A stretch of 64,000 nt of DNA, from the NCBI RefSeq assembly GCF_003751945.1, contig NZ_RJKL01000001.1, forward strand, positions 620,001-684,000, in the 5' to 3' direction. Below the pieces are notes generated by a model that saw nothing but the letters and a program-made list of their open reading frames with translations, was not told the DNA's origin and did not search any database. This DNA is from Couchioplanes caeruleus. GTDB lineage: Bacteria; Actinomycetota; Actinomycetes; Mycobacteriales; Micromonosporaceae. Both the position numbers and the translations under genes were made by a program. This document shows positions 15,449 through 22,694 of the stretch, piece by piece (position 1 is the first letter of the stretch; each line of letters begins with the position of its first letter).

Positions 15449-18400
15449 ATGGACGTCAGACGACTGCTCACCGCGGTGAGCGCGGGACTGGTGGGAGCGG
15501 CGGTGACCGTCGTCGGTGTGCCGACCGCCGCCAGTGCCGCCCTGCCGGCGCCGAGCGGGTTCAAGGTGGAACGTTCACCGAGCGATGTACGCAAGATCAA
15601 CGTCTCGTGGAAGCTCGTCCCGGGCGCCCACCAGTACCTCGTCGACAGCGTCGCGGGCAACGTACAGACCGTGGCCAGCGTGCCGGGCGCGACTGTGAGC
15701 TACACGGTGGACGCTCCCGACGTGTGCAGCCCGTACAAGGTCCGGGTGGGCACGGTCGACGCCGCCGACATGGTGACGAACACGTCGTACTGGACCCTGA
15801 AGAGCCTGGCACCGGGCTACGTGGCCGGCCTGGCGACCGGGCGGGAGGAGGACGGCACCGTCCTCACCGCGTCCTGGCGCACCCCGTCGTCCCCGGGCTA
15901 CACCCCGATCACCGGCTACCGCGTGGTGCTGACCCGCATCGCCGACGGAGTGGTGCTGCACGACCAGACCAGCATGGATCTGTCGTTCCGCTACCCCGAA
16001 GCCGACCCGGCGCGGTCGTACAACCTGACGGTGACCCCGCAGAACGAGTTCGGCGCCTGCGCGACGGCCAAGTCGATGATCGACCGGTACCGCCCGGCCG
16101 ACCCGACCGACCTCGTCGTCCAGCGCCTGGCCGACGCGCCCGGCACCGTCAAGGTGGTCTGGAAGGCTCCGGCGTCCGGCCCCGCGCCCACCTACTACCA
16201 GGTGGGTTACGGCGAGACCAAGGTCGCGAAGATCCTGCGGGTCGACGTGCCCGCCACCTCCGCCACGCTGCCGCTGGACACCGCCAAGACCTGGGTGGTG
16301 GAGGTCAAGGCGTACAACGCCAACGGCGGCAGTGGTGCCGTCACCGGCTCCGTGCCGGTCTTCGAGCCGCTGGCCACGGCGCCGGTCCCGGCGCCCACCG
16401 CGTCCAGCGAGCCGGCGCCGGTCGCCACGGAGAGCACCGCCGCACCGGAGGCCACCGGCGCCACAGCGCCGCCGAGCGCCCCGGTGACCACCTCGGACGT
16501 CGAGTCCACGACGACCACGACGACGGTGGACTCCGGCTCGGACCGGGTCCCGCCGACGATCAGCACGACGCTGTCCACGGCGCCGAAGAACGGCTACTTC
16601 AACACGCCGGTGACGGTCCGCTTCGCCTGTGCCGACGCGGCGGGGGCGATCGCGAGCTGCCCGGCCGACGTGACCGCGAGCGCCGACGGCGTCGCCCAGC
16701 GCGTCTCCGGCACCGCCGTGGACGCCGCGGGCAACTCGGCCACGATCACGCTGACACTGCGCATCGACAAGACCCCGCCGGTGGTCACCTCCACCGTCAA
16801 GGGCACCAAGAACGCCGCGGGGTGGTACAACGCTCCGCCGTCGGTCCTCTACACCTGCACCGACACCCTCTCGGGCATCAACACCATGAACATCTGCCCG
16901 ACGGACACCACGATCACCGTCGACGGTGCCGAGCAGAAGGTCACCGGCACGGCGATCGACAAGGCCGGCAACACCAGCTCGGACACGGTGACCATCGGCC
17001 TCGACCAGGTCGCCCCGGCGATCACCGCCTCCGTCGTGGGTGACGTGAACGCCGACGGCTGGTACACCACCGCCCCGACGATCCACTACACCTGCTCCGA
17101 CGCGCTCTCCGGCGTCGCCGACTGCCCCGCGGACCGCAAGGTCACCGAGGACGGCGTCGGCCAGGAGATCACCGGCAAGGTCGTCGACAAGGCCGGCAAC
17201 GTCGCCACCGCCACGGTGAAGCTCAACGTCGACGTCACCGCCCCGACGATCACCGCCACGGTGGCCGGCGAGGTCAACGAGGCGGGCTGGTACACCACCA
17301 TGCCGACCGTGCACTTCACCTGCACCGACGCCAGCGCCGGTGTCACCGAGTGCCCCGCCGACGTCACGTTGCGCGAGGACGGCATCGACCAGAAGGTCAC
17401 CGGCACCGCGACCGACAAGGCCGGCAACACCGCCACCGCGGTCGTCTCGCTCAACGTGGACCGCGTCGCCCCCGCCATCACCGCCACGGTGCTCGGCGAG
17501 CGCAACGCCAACGGCTGGTTCCGCACCGCCCCGACCATCCACTTCACCTGCTCGGACGCGGGCGCCGGCATCGCCGCCTGCCCCGAGGACCAGGTGATGA
17601 GCACGGACGGCGGCGAGCAGACCGTGATCGGCACCGCGGTGGACCGCGCGGGCAACAGCGCCACCGCCAGGGTCACGGTCAACGTCGACCTGACCGCCCC
17701 GGAGATCACCGCCGAGGTCCTCGGCGAGGCCAACGCCGACGGCTGGTACCGCACGGCCCCGGTCGTCCACTTCACCTGCGCCGACAAGGCCTCCGGCATC
17801 GCCGTCTGCCCCGAGGACATCGCGGTGGACGCCGACGGCCTGGGCAAGATCGTGATGGGTACGGCGACCGACCAGGCCGGCAACACCACGACCACCTCGG
17901 TCACGGTGAGCGTCGACCGCAGCGCCCCCGCCATCACGGCTTCCCTGGTCGAGGCGCCGAGCGCGGACGGCTGGTTCAACAGCGCCCCGACCGTGCACTT
18001 CACCTGCACCGACGAGGGCTCCGGCCTGAGCGAGTGCCCGGCCGACGTGACGGTGACCACCAACGGCGCCGGCCAGAAGGTCAGCGGCACGGCGACCGAC
18101 AAGGCCGGCAACGCCACCAGCGCCGAGCTGACCGTCAACGTCGACCTCGTCTCCCCCGAGGTGGCCGCCACGGTGGACGGCGTCAAGAACGACGCCGGCT
18201 GGTACCGCACCGCGCCGACCGTGCGCTACACCTGCGCCGACACGGGCTCGGCGGTGGCGTCCTGCCCCGCTCCCGCGACGGTCACCACCGAGGGCGCCGC
18301 GATCAGCGTGCCCGGTACGGCCTCCGACAAGGCGGGCAACACCACCACCAACACGCTGAGCCTCAACGTCGACAAGACCGCCCCGGTGGTCTCGGTGCTC

Positions 18401-18823
18401 GGCGTGGCCAACGGCAAGGTGTACGGCGCCGACGCCGTCCCGGTGGTGTCGTGCCGCACGACCGACGAGGGCTCCGGAGTCGCCACCCAGGCAGAGATCA
18501 CCAAGACCGGCTCCGACATCGGTATGCGCACGGTGGTCTGTGCGGGCGGCGTCGACAAGGCCGGCAACGAGGCCCCGGCGGTCACCGTCAGGTACATGGT
18601 CGAGCCGACCGTCGCCTGGCTCATGGCCCTCACCCGCCAGTACCTCGGCGACAACGCCACCCCCGCGAACCTGCGGAACGTGGACGCGGCCCTGACCAAG
18701 CGTCACTTCATGCTCTACATGGCCAAGGTCGTCGTCATGTCGGCCGGTAGGAAGGCCGTGCTGAGCTCCTCGGAGGCCTCGACGCTGATCTACTGGGCGT
18801 TCGTACTGGACATGCGGAGCTGA
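15449..18823 (+). CDS. Large secreted FnIII / Ig-like repeat protein
   Basis: 1124 aa. ATG 15449 preceded by AGAAGAGG. Signal peptide (RRLLTAVSAGLVGAAVTVVGVPTAASA), then three fibronectin III-like domains (~30-305: INVSWKLVPGAHQYLV, TASWRTPSSPGYTPITGY, VKVVWKAPASG), a Pro/Ala/Thr/Ser linker (~307-367), eight ~76-residue Ig-like repeats (~367-975) each with GW(Y/F)-x-x-(A/P)P, a conserved Cys pair (FTC..D ... CP) and DKAGN, a divergent ninth (~976-1050), and a ~70-aa C-terminal helical domain shared with the fragment at 1-198. Probably an extracellular adhesin or cell-surface scaffold; no catalytic residues seen. Confidence 0.88.
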   Translation: MDVRRLLTAVSAGLVGAAVTVVGVPTAASAALPAPSGFKVERSPSDVRKINVSWKLVPGAHQYLVDSVAGNVQTVASVPGATVSYTVDAPDVCSPYKVRVGTVDAADMVTNTSYWTLKSLAPGYVAGLATGREEDGTVLTASWRTPSSPGYTPITGYRVVLTRIADGVVLHDQTSMDLSFRYPEADPARSYNLTVTPQNEFGACATAKSMIDRYRPADPTDLVVQRLADAPGTVKVVWKAPASGPAPTYYQVGYGETKVAKILRVDVPATSATLPLDTAKTWVVEVKAYNANGGSGAVTGSVPVFEPLATAPVPAPTASSEPAPVATESTAAPEATGATAPPSAPVTTSDVESTTTTTTVDSGSDRVPPTISTTLSTAPKNGYFNTPVTVRFACADAAGAIASCPADVTASADGVAQRVSGTAVDAAGNSATITLTLRIDKTPPVVTSTVKGTKNAAGWYNAPPSVLYTCTDTLSGINTMNICPTDTTITVDGAEQKVTGTAIDKAGNTSSDTVTIGLDQVAPAITASVVGDVNADGWYTTAPTIHYTCSDALSGVADCPADRKVTEDGVGQEITGKVVDKAGNVATATVKLNVDVTAPTITATVAGEVNEAGWYTTMPTVHFTCTDASAGVTECPADVTLREDGIDQKVTGTATDKAGNTATAVVSLNVDRVAPAITATVLGERNANGWFRTAPTIHFTCSDAGAGIAACPEDQVMSTDGGEQTVIGTAVDRAGNSATARVTVNVDLTAPEITAEVLGEANADGWYRTAPVVHFTCADKASGIAVCPEDIAVDADGLGKIVMGTATDQAGNTTTTSVTVSVDRSAPAITASLVEAPSADGWFNSAPTVHFTCTDEGSGLSECPADVTVTTNGAGQKVSGTATDKAGNATSAELTVNVDLVSPEVAATVDGVKNDAGWYRTAPTVRYTCADTGSAVASCPAPATVTTEGAAISVPGTASDKAGNTTTNTLSLNVDKTAPVVSVLGVANGKVYGADAVPVVSCRTTDEGSGVATQAEITKTGSDIGMRTVVCAGGVDKAGNEAPAVTVRYMVEPTVAWLMALTRQYLGDNATPANLRNVDAALTKRHFMLYMAKVVVMSAGRKAVLSSSEASTLIYWAFVLDMRS
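16550..18370 (+). repeat. Eight tandem ~228-bp repeats encoding Ig-like domains
   Basis: Repeats start near 17010, 17233 and 17464 among others, spacing about 225-231 bp, with strongly conserved segments for GWYxTAPT, FTCxD and DKAGN. The reading frame is kept throughout. Confidence 0.85.
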
Positions 18824-18841
18824 CCACCGCACTGCGGGGAC

Positions 18842-18870
18842 GGGCCGGGGCTCTGATGAGCTCCGGCCCC
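18842..18870 (+). terminator. Stem-loop terminator after the Ig-repeat gene
   Basis: GGGCCGG-G-GCTC pairs with GAGC-T-CCGGCCC (one mismatch/bulge), followed by TCCTTGT. It starts 18 nt after the stop at 18823. Confidence 0.6.
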
Positions 18871-18943
18871 TCCTTGTCTGCCCCGTCCCGTGTGGTTGAC
18901 TGCTCTCAACCCTGCGCACCGGCGGGGACGAGGAACGGGTGCG

Positions 18944-19267
18944 GTGAACGTCACGATCGAGACACGCGGGGAAGCGACCACCGTGTGCCTGACCGTCACC
19001 GGTGAGATCGACATGGCCACCGTGGACGGGCTCGCCCGTGCGCTGCGCGAGGCGATCTCCCACGCCGGGGTCACCGAGGTCGTCGCCGACCTCAGCGCCG
19101 TCACGTTCTGCGACTCCTCGGGCGTCGCGGCGCTGGACCGGGCGTACGCGGAGGGCATGCGCCGCGGGACCGTCTTCCGCATCACCCACCCGCAGCCCCC
19201 GGTACGCCGGGTGCTCGAGCTCACCGGCATGCTGGAGACCCTGACCAGGCCCGCACCGTCCGCCTGA
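18944..19267 (+). CDS. STAS-domain anti-sigma factor antagonist
   Basis: 107 aa, a single STAS domain. GTG at 18944, with GAGGAA about 9 nt upstream, gives the canonical start VNVTIETRGEATTVCLTVTG. The phosphorylatable Ser loop is DLSAVTFCDSSGVAAL (~45-60). These proteins bind anti-sigma factors or switch kinases in their unphosphorylated form and thereby free a sigma factor. No anti-sigma kinase gene is next to it, so the partner is elsewhere. It is the first gene of a possible short operon with the YjbR gene 11 nt downstream. Confidence 0.88.
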   Translation: MNVTIETRGEATTVCLTVTGEIDMATVDGLARALREAISHAGVTEVVADLSAVTFCDSSGVAALDRAYAEGMRRGTVFRITHPQPPVRRVLELTGMLETLTRPAPSA

Positions 19268-19278
19268 AGGGGGCTCCG

Positions 19279-19647
19279 ATGGCCGACGCCGACGACGTGC
19301 GCCGCCTCGCGCTGGCGCTGCCGCACACGGTCGAGATCGACAGTGACGGCTTCGACTTCCGGGTGGGGAACAAAGGGTTCGTGTGGTCGTATCCCGAGCG
19401 CCGGCCGGGCAAGCCGCGGGTCCTGCGTACCGACATCGCGGTGCTGTTCGTCGGCGACGAGGCCGAGAAGCAGGCACTGCTGCTCGGCGAGCCCGACTTG
19501 TTCTTCACCACGCCGGGCTACGACGGCCTGCCGCTGGTGATGCTGCGCCTGCCGCGGGTCGGTGTGGAGCGGCTGCAGGAGTTGGTGACTGACGCGTGGC
19601 GGATGCGCGCCCCGCAGGAACTGGCCGCGGACCTCGACGGGGCCTGA
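19279..19647 (+). CDS. MmcQ/YjbR family protein
   Basis: 122 aa, the usual length for the family. Visible features: DDVRRLALALPHTVE at the N-terminus, a central beta sheet with GNKGFVWSYPER, and LLLGEPDLFFTTPGYDGLPLVMLRL, ending VTDAWRMRAPQEL. Family members have a CyaY-like fold and are described as possible DNA-binding proteins; biochemical function is not established. The gene begins 11 nt after the STAS gene, with GAAGGGGG upstream of the ATG. Confidence 0.85.
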   Translation: MADADDVRRLALALPHTVEIDSDGFDFRVGNKGFVWSYPERRPGKPRVLRTDIAVLFVGDEAEKQALLLGEPDLFFTTPGYDGLPLVMLRLPRVGVERLQELVTDAWRMRAPQELAADLDGA

Positions 19648-19714
19648 AAAGAGCCGGGAACCACGGCGCGGTCCTCAGCGACCAATGACCGTGTCACCAA
19701 CCCCGAGGAAGACG

Positions 19715-20305
19715 ATGCTGACGACGCTCACCCGCCGTGCCCGTACCGGTGCCGGCATGGCCCTCTCCGCGCTCCTGACCACCACCGCCCTCGCCGGCCT
19801 CGCCGGCCTCGCCGGCTGTGGCGGCAAGGACGCCGCCACGACCGCCGCACCCGTCGCGGCCGCCCCGGCGAGCTCCGCCACGGCCGTGACCGGGCTGGTC
19901 GTGCGCGACCCGTGGGTCAAGGCCGCCGACAAGGGCATGACCGCGGCGTTCGGCATCCTGGTCAACGACAGCGACGCCGACATCACCGTACGGGGCGCCA
20001 CCTCGCCCGCCTCGCCGGTCGAGCTGCACACCATGGCGATGAAGGACGGCAAGATGGTCATGCAGCCCAAGCAGGGCGGCTTCGTCATCAAGGCCCGCAG
20101 CAGCCACCAGCTCGTCCCGGGCGGCGACCACCTGATGCTGATGAAGCCGTCAGCGGCGATCAAGCCCGGCGACGAGGTGTCGTTGACGCTCGATCTCTCC
20201 ACCGGCAAGCCGCTGACGTTCACCGCGATCGCCAAGCCGTTCGCCGGCGCGGGCGAGAGCTACGACCCCGGCACGATGATGCCCTCGGCGGGCGCCCACC
20301 CGTGA
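19715..20305 (+). CDS. PCuAC-type periplasmic/extracytoplasmic copper chaperone, lipoprotein
   Basis: 196 aa. ATG 19715 is chosen over 19685 because GAGGAAG precedes it and the product then opens with a lipoprotein signal ending LAGLAGCGG. The PCuAC domain shows the Cu(I) ligands in VELHTMAMKDGKMVM and HQLVPGGDHLMLM, matching the H(M)x..M..HxM pattern of copper chaperones that load cytochrome oxidase CuA or CuB. Its stop overlaps the GTG of the DyP gene by 4 nt. In Streptomyces an equivalent protein (ECuC) sits with Sco and the DyP peroxidase DtpA; that parallel is from family knowledge. Confidence 0.88.
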   Translation: MLTTLTRRARTGAGMALSALLTTTALAGLAGLAGCGGKDAATTAAPVAAAPASSATAVTGLVVRDPWVKAADKGMTAAFGILVNDSDADITVRGATSPASPVELHTMAMKDGKMVMQPKQGGFVIKARSSHQLVPGGDHLMLMKPSAAIKPGDEVSLTLDLSTGKPLTFTAIAKPFAGAGESYDPGTMMPSAGAHP

Positions 20306-21486
20306 CCATCAGCCGACGCAACCTGCTGACCGGCGGCTCCGTCGCCGGTCTCAGCGCGGCGGCGGGCGCCGCCGTCGGCGCCGCCGCGACCGGGAGATCG
20401 CCCGAGGTCGTGGCGGCGCCGACGGCGGCCGGCTTCGGTACGGACACCGTCGCCTTCCACGGCCCCCGCCAGGCCGGCGTGACCACCGAGCCGCCCGCGC
20501 ACGCCGCCTTCGTCGCCTTCACCCTCGCCGCCGGCACCGACCGGCGGGCACTGGGCCGGATGATGCGGCTGCTGTCCGACGACGCGGCCCGGCTCACCCG
20601 CGGCGAGCCCGCGCTGGGCGACACCGACGCGACGCTGGCGGCGCTGCCCGCACGGCTCACCGTCACGTTCGGCTTCGGACCCGGCCTCTACCGCGCGGCC
20701 GGCCTCGAGGACCGGCGCCCGCCCTCGGTGGCCGACCTGCCCGTCTTCCGCATCGACCGGCTGGAGCGGCGCTGGAGCGGCGGCGACCTGCTGGTGCAGA
20801 TCTGCGCCGACGACCCGATGACCGTCACCCACACCCAGCGGATGCTCATCAAGGACGCCCGGCCGTTCGCCACCGTCCGCTGGGTGCAGCGCGGCTTCCG
20901 CAACACGCCCGGGGTGCAGCCGGCCGCCTTCACCCAGCGCAACGTGCTGGGCCAGTTGGACGGTACGGCCAACCCCCGCGGCGCCGAGATGGACACCGCA
21001 GTGTGGACGCCGGAGGGCGGCACCACCCTCGTCGTACGCCGCATCCGCGCCGAGATCGAGACGTGGGACCTTCTCAGCACCGTCGACAAGGAGGCCGCGG
21101 TGGGCCGGCGGCTGACCACCGGGGCACCGCTGACCGGGCAGCAGGAGCACGACGAGCCGGACTTCGCCGCCCTGGACCCGGCCGGGCTGCCGGTCATGCC
21201 CGACTTCGCGCACGTCACCCGGGCCCGGGTCACCGATCCCCGGCTGAAGATCCTGCGCCGGCCGTACAACTACGATGATCCGCCGAACGCGGCGGGGCAT
21301 CCCGACAGCGGCCTGATCTTCGCTTCGTACCAGGCCGACATCACCCGCCAGTTCCTGCCCATCCAGCGTCGCCTAGCCGAGAAGGACCTGTTGAACCAAT
21401 GGATCACTCCGATCGGATCCGCAGTCTTCGCTGTACCGCCCGGCTGCGCCGCGGACGGCTGGATCGGCGACCGGCTGCTCGGCTGA
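20302..21486 (+). CDS. Tat-exported DyP-type heme peroxidase
   Basis: 394 aa. GTG 20302 overlaps the previous stop (GTGA). Twin-arginine signal SRRNLLTGGSVAGLSAAAGAAVG. The DyP signature GXXDG appears as LGQLDGTANPRG (~216-227, distal Asp), with the proximal heme His likely in MPDFAHVTRAR and the family C-terminal block DSGLIFASYQADITRQFLPIQ. It is an EfeB/DtpA-like extracellular peroxidase fed by the Tat system, which exports it folded with heme. Between a PCuAC gene and a CopC gene, it fits the actinobacterial copper-trafficking/DtpA cluster rather than an EfeUOB iron system; no EfeU or EfeO is nearby. Confidence 0.9.
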   Translation: MTISRRNLLTGGSVAGLSAAAGAAVGAAATGRSPEVVAAPTAAGFGTDTVAFHGPRQAGVTTEPPAHAAFVAFTLAAGTDRRALGRMMRLLSDDAARLTRGEPALGDTDATLAALPARLTVTFGFGPGLYRAAGLEDRRPPSVADLPVFRIDRLERRWSGGDLLVQICADDPMTVTHTQRMLIKDARPFATVRWVQRGFRNTPGVQPAAFTQRNVLGQLDGTANPRGAEMDTAVWTPEGGTTLVVRRIRAEIETWDLLSTVDKEAAVGRRLTTGAPLTGQQEHDEPDFAALDPAGLPVMPDFAHVTRARVTDPRLKILRRPYNYDDPPNAAGHPDSGLIFASYQADITRQFLPIQRRLAEKDLLNQWITPIGSAVFAVPPGCAADGWIGDRLLG

Positions 21487-22076
21487 CCGCCCTGCTGCTG
21501 GCCGTCACCACCGCCGCGCTGACCGTGCTGCTGCCCGGCGGTCCGGCGTGGGCGCACAACGCGCTGGCCGAGGCCGTACCCGCCAAGAACGCGGTGCTGA
21601 AGAAGGCGCCGGAGACGGTCAAGCTGCGGTTCCTGCAGAAGCTCAACCCCGACTTCACCACCGTCAACCTCTCGGACGCCGGCAAGAAGCGGCTACCGGC
21701 GTCCGAGCCGAAGGTCGACGGCGCCACGGCGACCGTCACGCTGCCGGAGCCGCTGGTCAACGGCAAGTACACGGTCGCGTACCGGGTGGTCTCCCTCGAC
21801 GGCCACACGGTGCAGGGTTCGTACGACTTCACCGTCATGGATCCTTCCGCCTCCTCCCCGTCGTCGCCCGCCACCCTGCCGTCGGCGGCCTCCGCCAGCG
21901 CGGTGGCCACCTCCAGCGCCGCGCCCGTCCCGAGCGCTCCGGCCACCGGCTCTCCGCTCGAGAAGGCGGCGGCGGAGTCGACGATGTCGGGTGGAGCGGT
22001 GGCCGGAATCGTCGCCGCCGTCCTGGTCGTGGCCGGCGCCGTCGTGTTCCTGGTGATGCGCCGACGCGCCGGCTGA
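21399..22076 (+). CDS. CopC-like copper-binding protein with C-terminal anchor
   Basis: 225 aa. The only start before the signal sequence is ATG 21399, giving an unusual 88-bp overlap with the DyP gene. A basic stretch (RLRRGRLDRRPAARL) precedes the signal peptide ending PAWA, so the mature protein starts with His (HNALAEAVPAKNAVL), the Cu(II) ligand of CopC. A second conserved His lies in SLDGHTVQGSYDFTV. A Ser/Ala/Pro linker and a TM anchor (AGIVAAVLVVAGAVVFLVM) end the protein. No CopD is fused or adjacent. Role inferred: extracytoplasmic copper binding together with PCuAC. Confidence 0.85.
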   Translation: MDHSDRIRSLRCTARLRRGRLDRRPAARLTALLLAVTTAALTVLLPGGPAWAHNALAEAVPAKNAVLKKAPETVKLRFLQKLNPDFTTVNLSDAGKKRLPASEPKVDGATATVTLPEPLVNGKYTVAYRVVSLDGHTVQGSYDFTVMDPSASSPSSPATLPSAASASAVATSSAAPVPSAPATGSPLEKAAAESTMSGGAVAGIVAAVLVVAGAVVFLVMRRRAG

Positions 22077-22169
22077 GGCGATTGCCAGCTCCTCCTGGGG
22101 ATCGCCACAGGCTCCTGACAGGTCAGCCGCTCACGGTAGGTGTCGACCCAATGTGACTCGGAGGTTGAC

Positions 22170-22643
22170 GTGAAGCGATCCATCAAACTGACGTCCGTCG
22201 CGGCCGGCGTGGCCGTGGCCGGCACCGCCGGCATCCTCGGCATCACCCTCGCCGGGCCCGCGCTGGCGGAGACCGGCCCGTCGGCCTCCCCGTCGGCCTC
22301 GGCCTCGGCGCCGCCCGGCGGTGCCACCGACCGTGAGGCCGAGCGGGCGCAGCGCCAGGACGAGCTCGCCGCGGCGCTCGCCACCGAGCTGGGCATCGAC
22401 AAGGCCAAGGTCGCCGCCGCGCTGGAGAAGGTGCAGACGGCCCGGCAGGCGGAGGCGAAGGCCGAGCGCACGGCCGAGCTCAAGACCCGCCTCGACGCCG
22501 CCGTCTCCGAGGGCAAGCTCACCGCCGACGAGGCCGCCGCGATCCTCAAGGCGGCCGAGAGCGGCGTCCTGCCGGGTGGCGGCCGGGGCGGCCCTGGCGG
22601 TCCGGGTGGTTTCGGCGGCGGCCACGGCCCCGGCGGCCGCTGA
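22170..22643 (+). CDS. Secreted helical protein with Gly-rich tail
   Basis: 157 aa, no named family. GTG 22170 is preceded by CGGAGG at ideal spacing. Signal peptide (RSIKLTSVAAGVAVAGTAGILGITLAG...ALA), a Ser/Pro linker, an alpha-helical charged region (~50-135) with LAAALATELGIDKAKVAAALEKV and GKLTADEAAAILKAAESG, and a Gly/Pro-rich tail. The ELGID-KV-AAL pattern is frequent in exported actinobacterial proteins of unknown role. It follows the copper operon at 93 nt and may be separately transcribed. A perfect hairpin follows. Confidence 0.75.
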   Translation: MKRSIKLTSVAAGVAVAGTAGILGITLAGPALAETGPSASPSASASAPPGGATDREAERAQRQDELAAALATELGIDKAKVAAALEKVQTARQAEAKAERTAELKTRLDAAVSEGKLTADEAAAILKAAESGVLPGGGRGGPGGPGGFGGGHGPGGR

Positions 22644-22655
22644 TCCCGGCCTCAC

Positions 22656-22682
22656 GGCCGGCGGCCCGCCGGGCCGCCGGCC
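22656..22682. terminator. Bidirectional terminator hairpin
   Basis: Perfect 12-bp stem (22656-22667 with 22671-22682) with a 3-nt loop, in the 51-bp gap between convergent genes ending at 22643 and 22695. Confidence 0.7.
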
Positions 22683-22694
22683 GACGGGCGCGGT

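Noticed and set aside
16550..18370. Second regular repeat block considered as CRISPR or satellite DNA
   Set aside because: Repeats are coding Ig-like domains in a single open frame with signal peptide.
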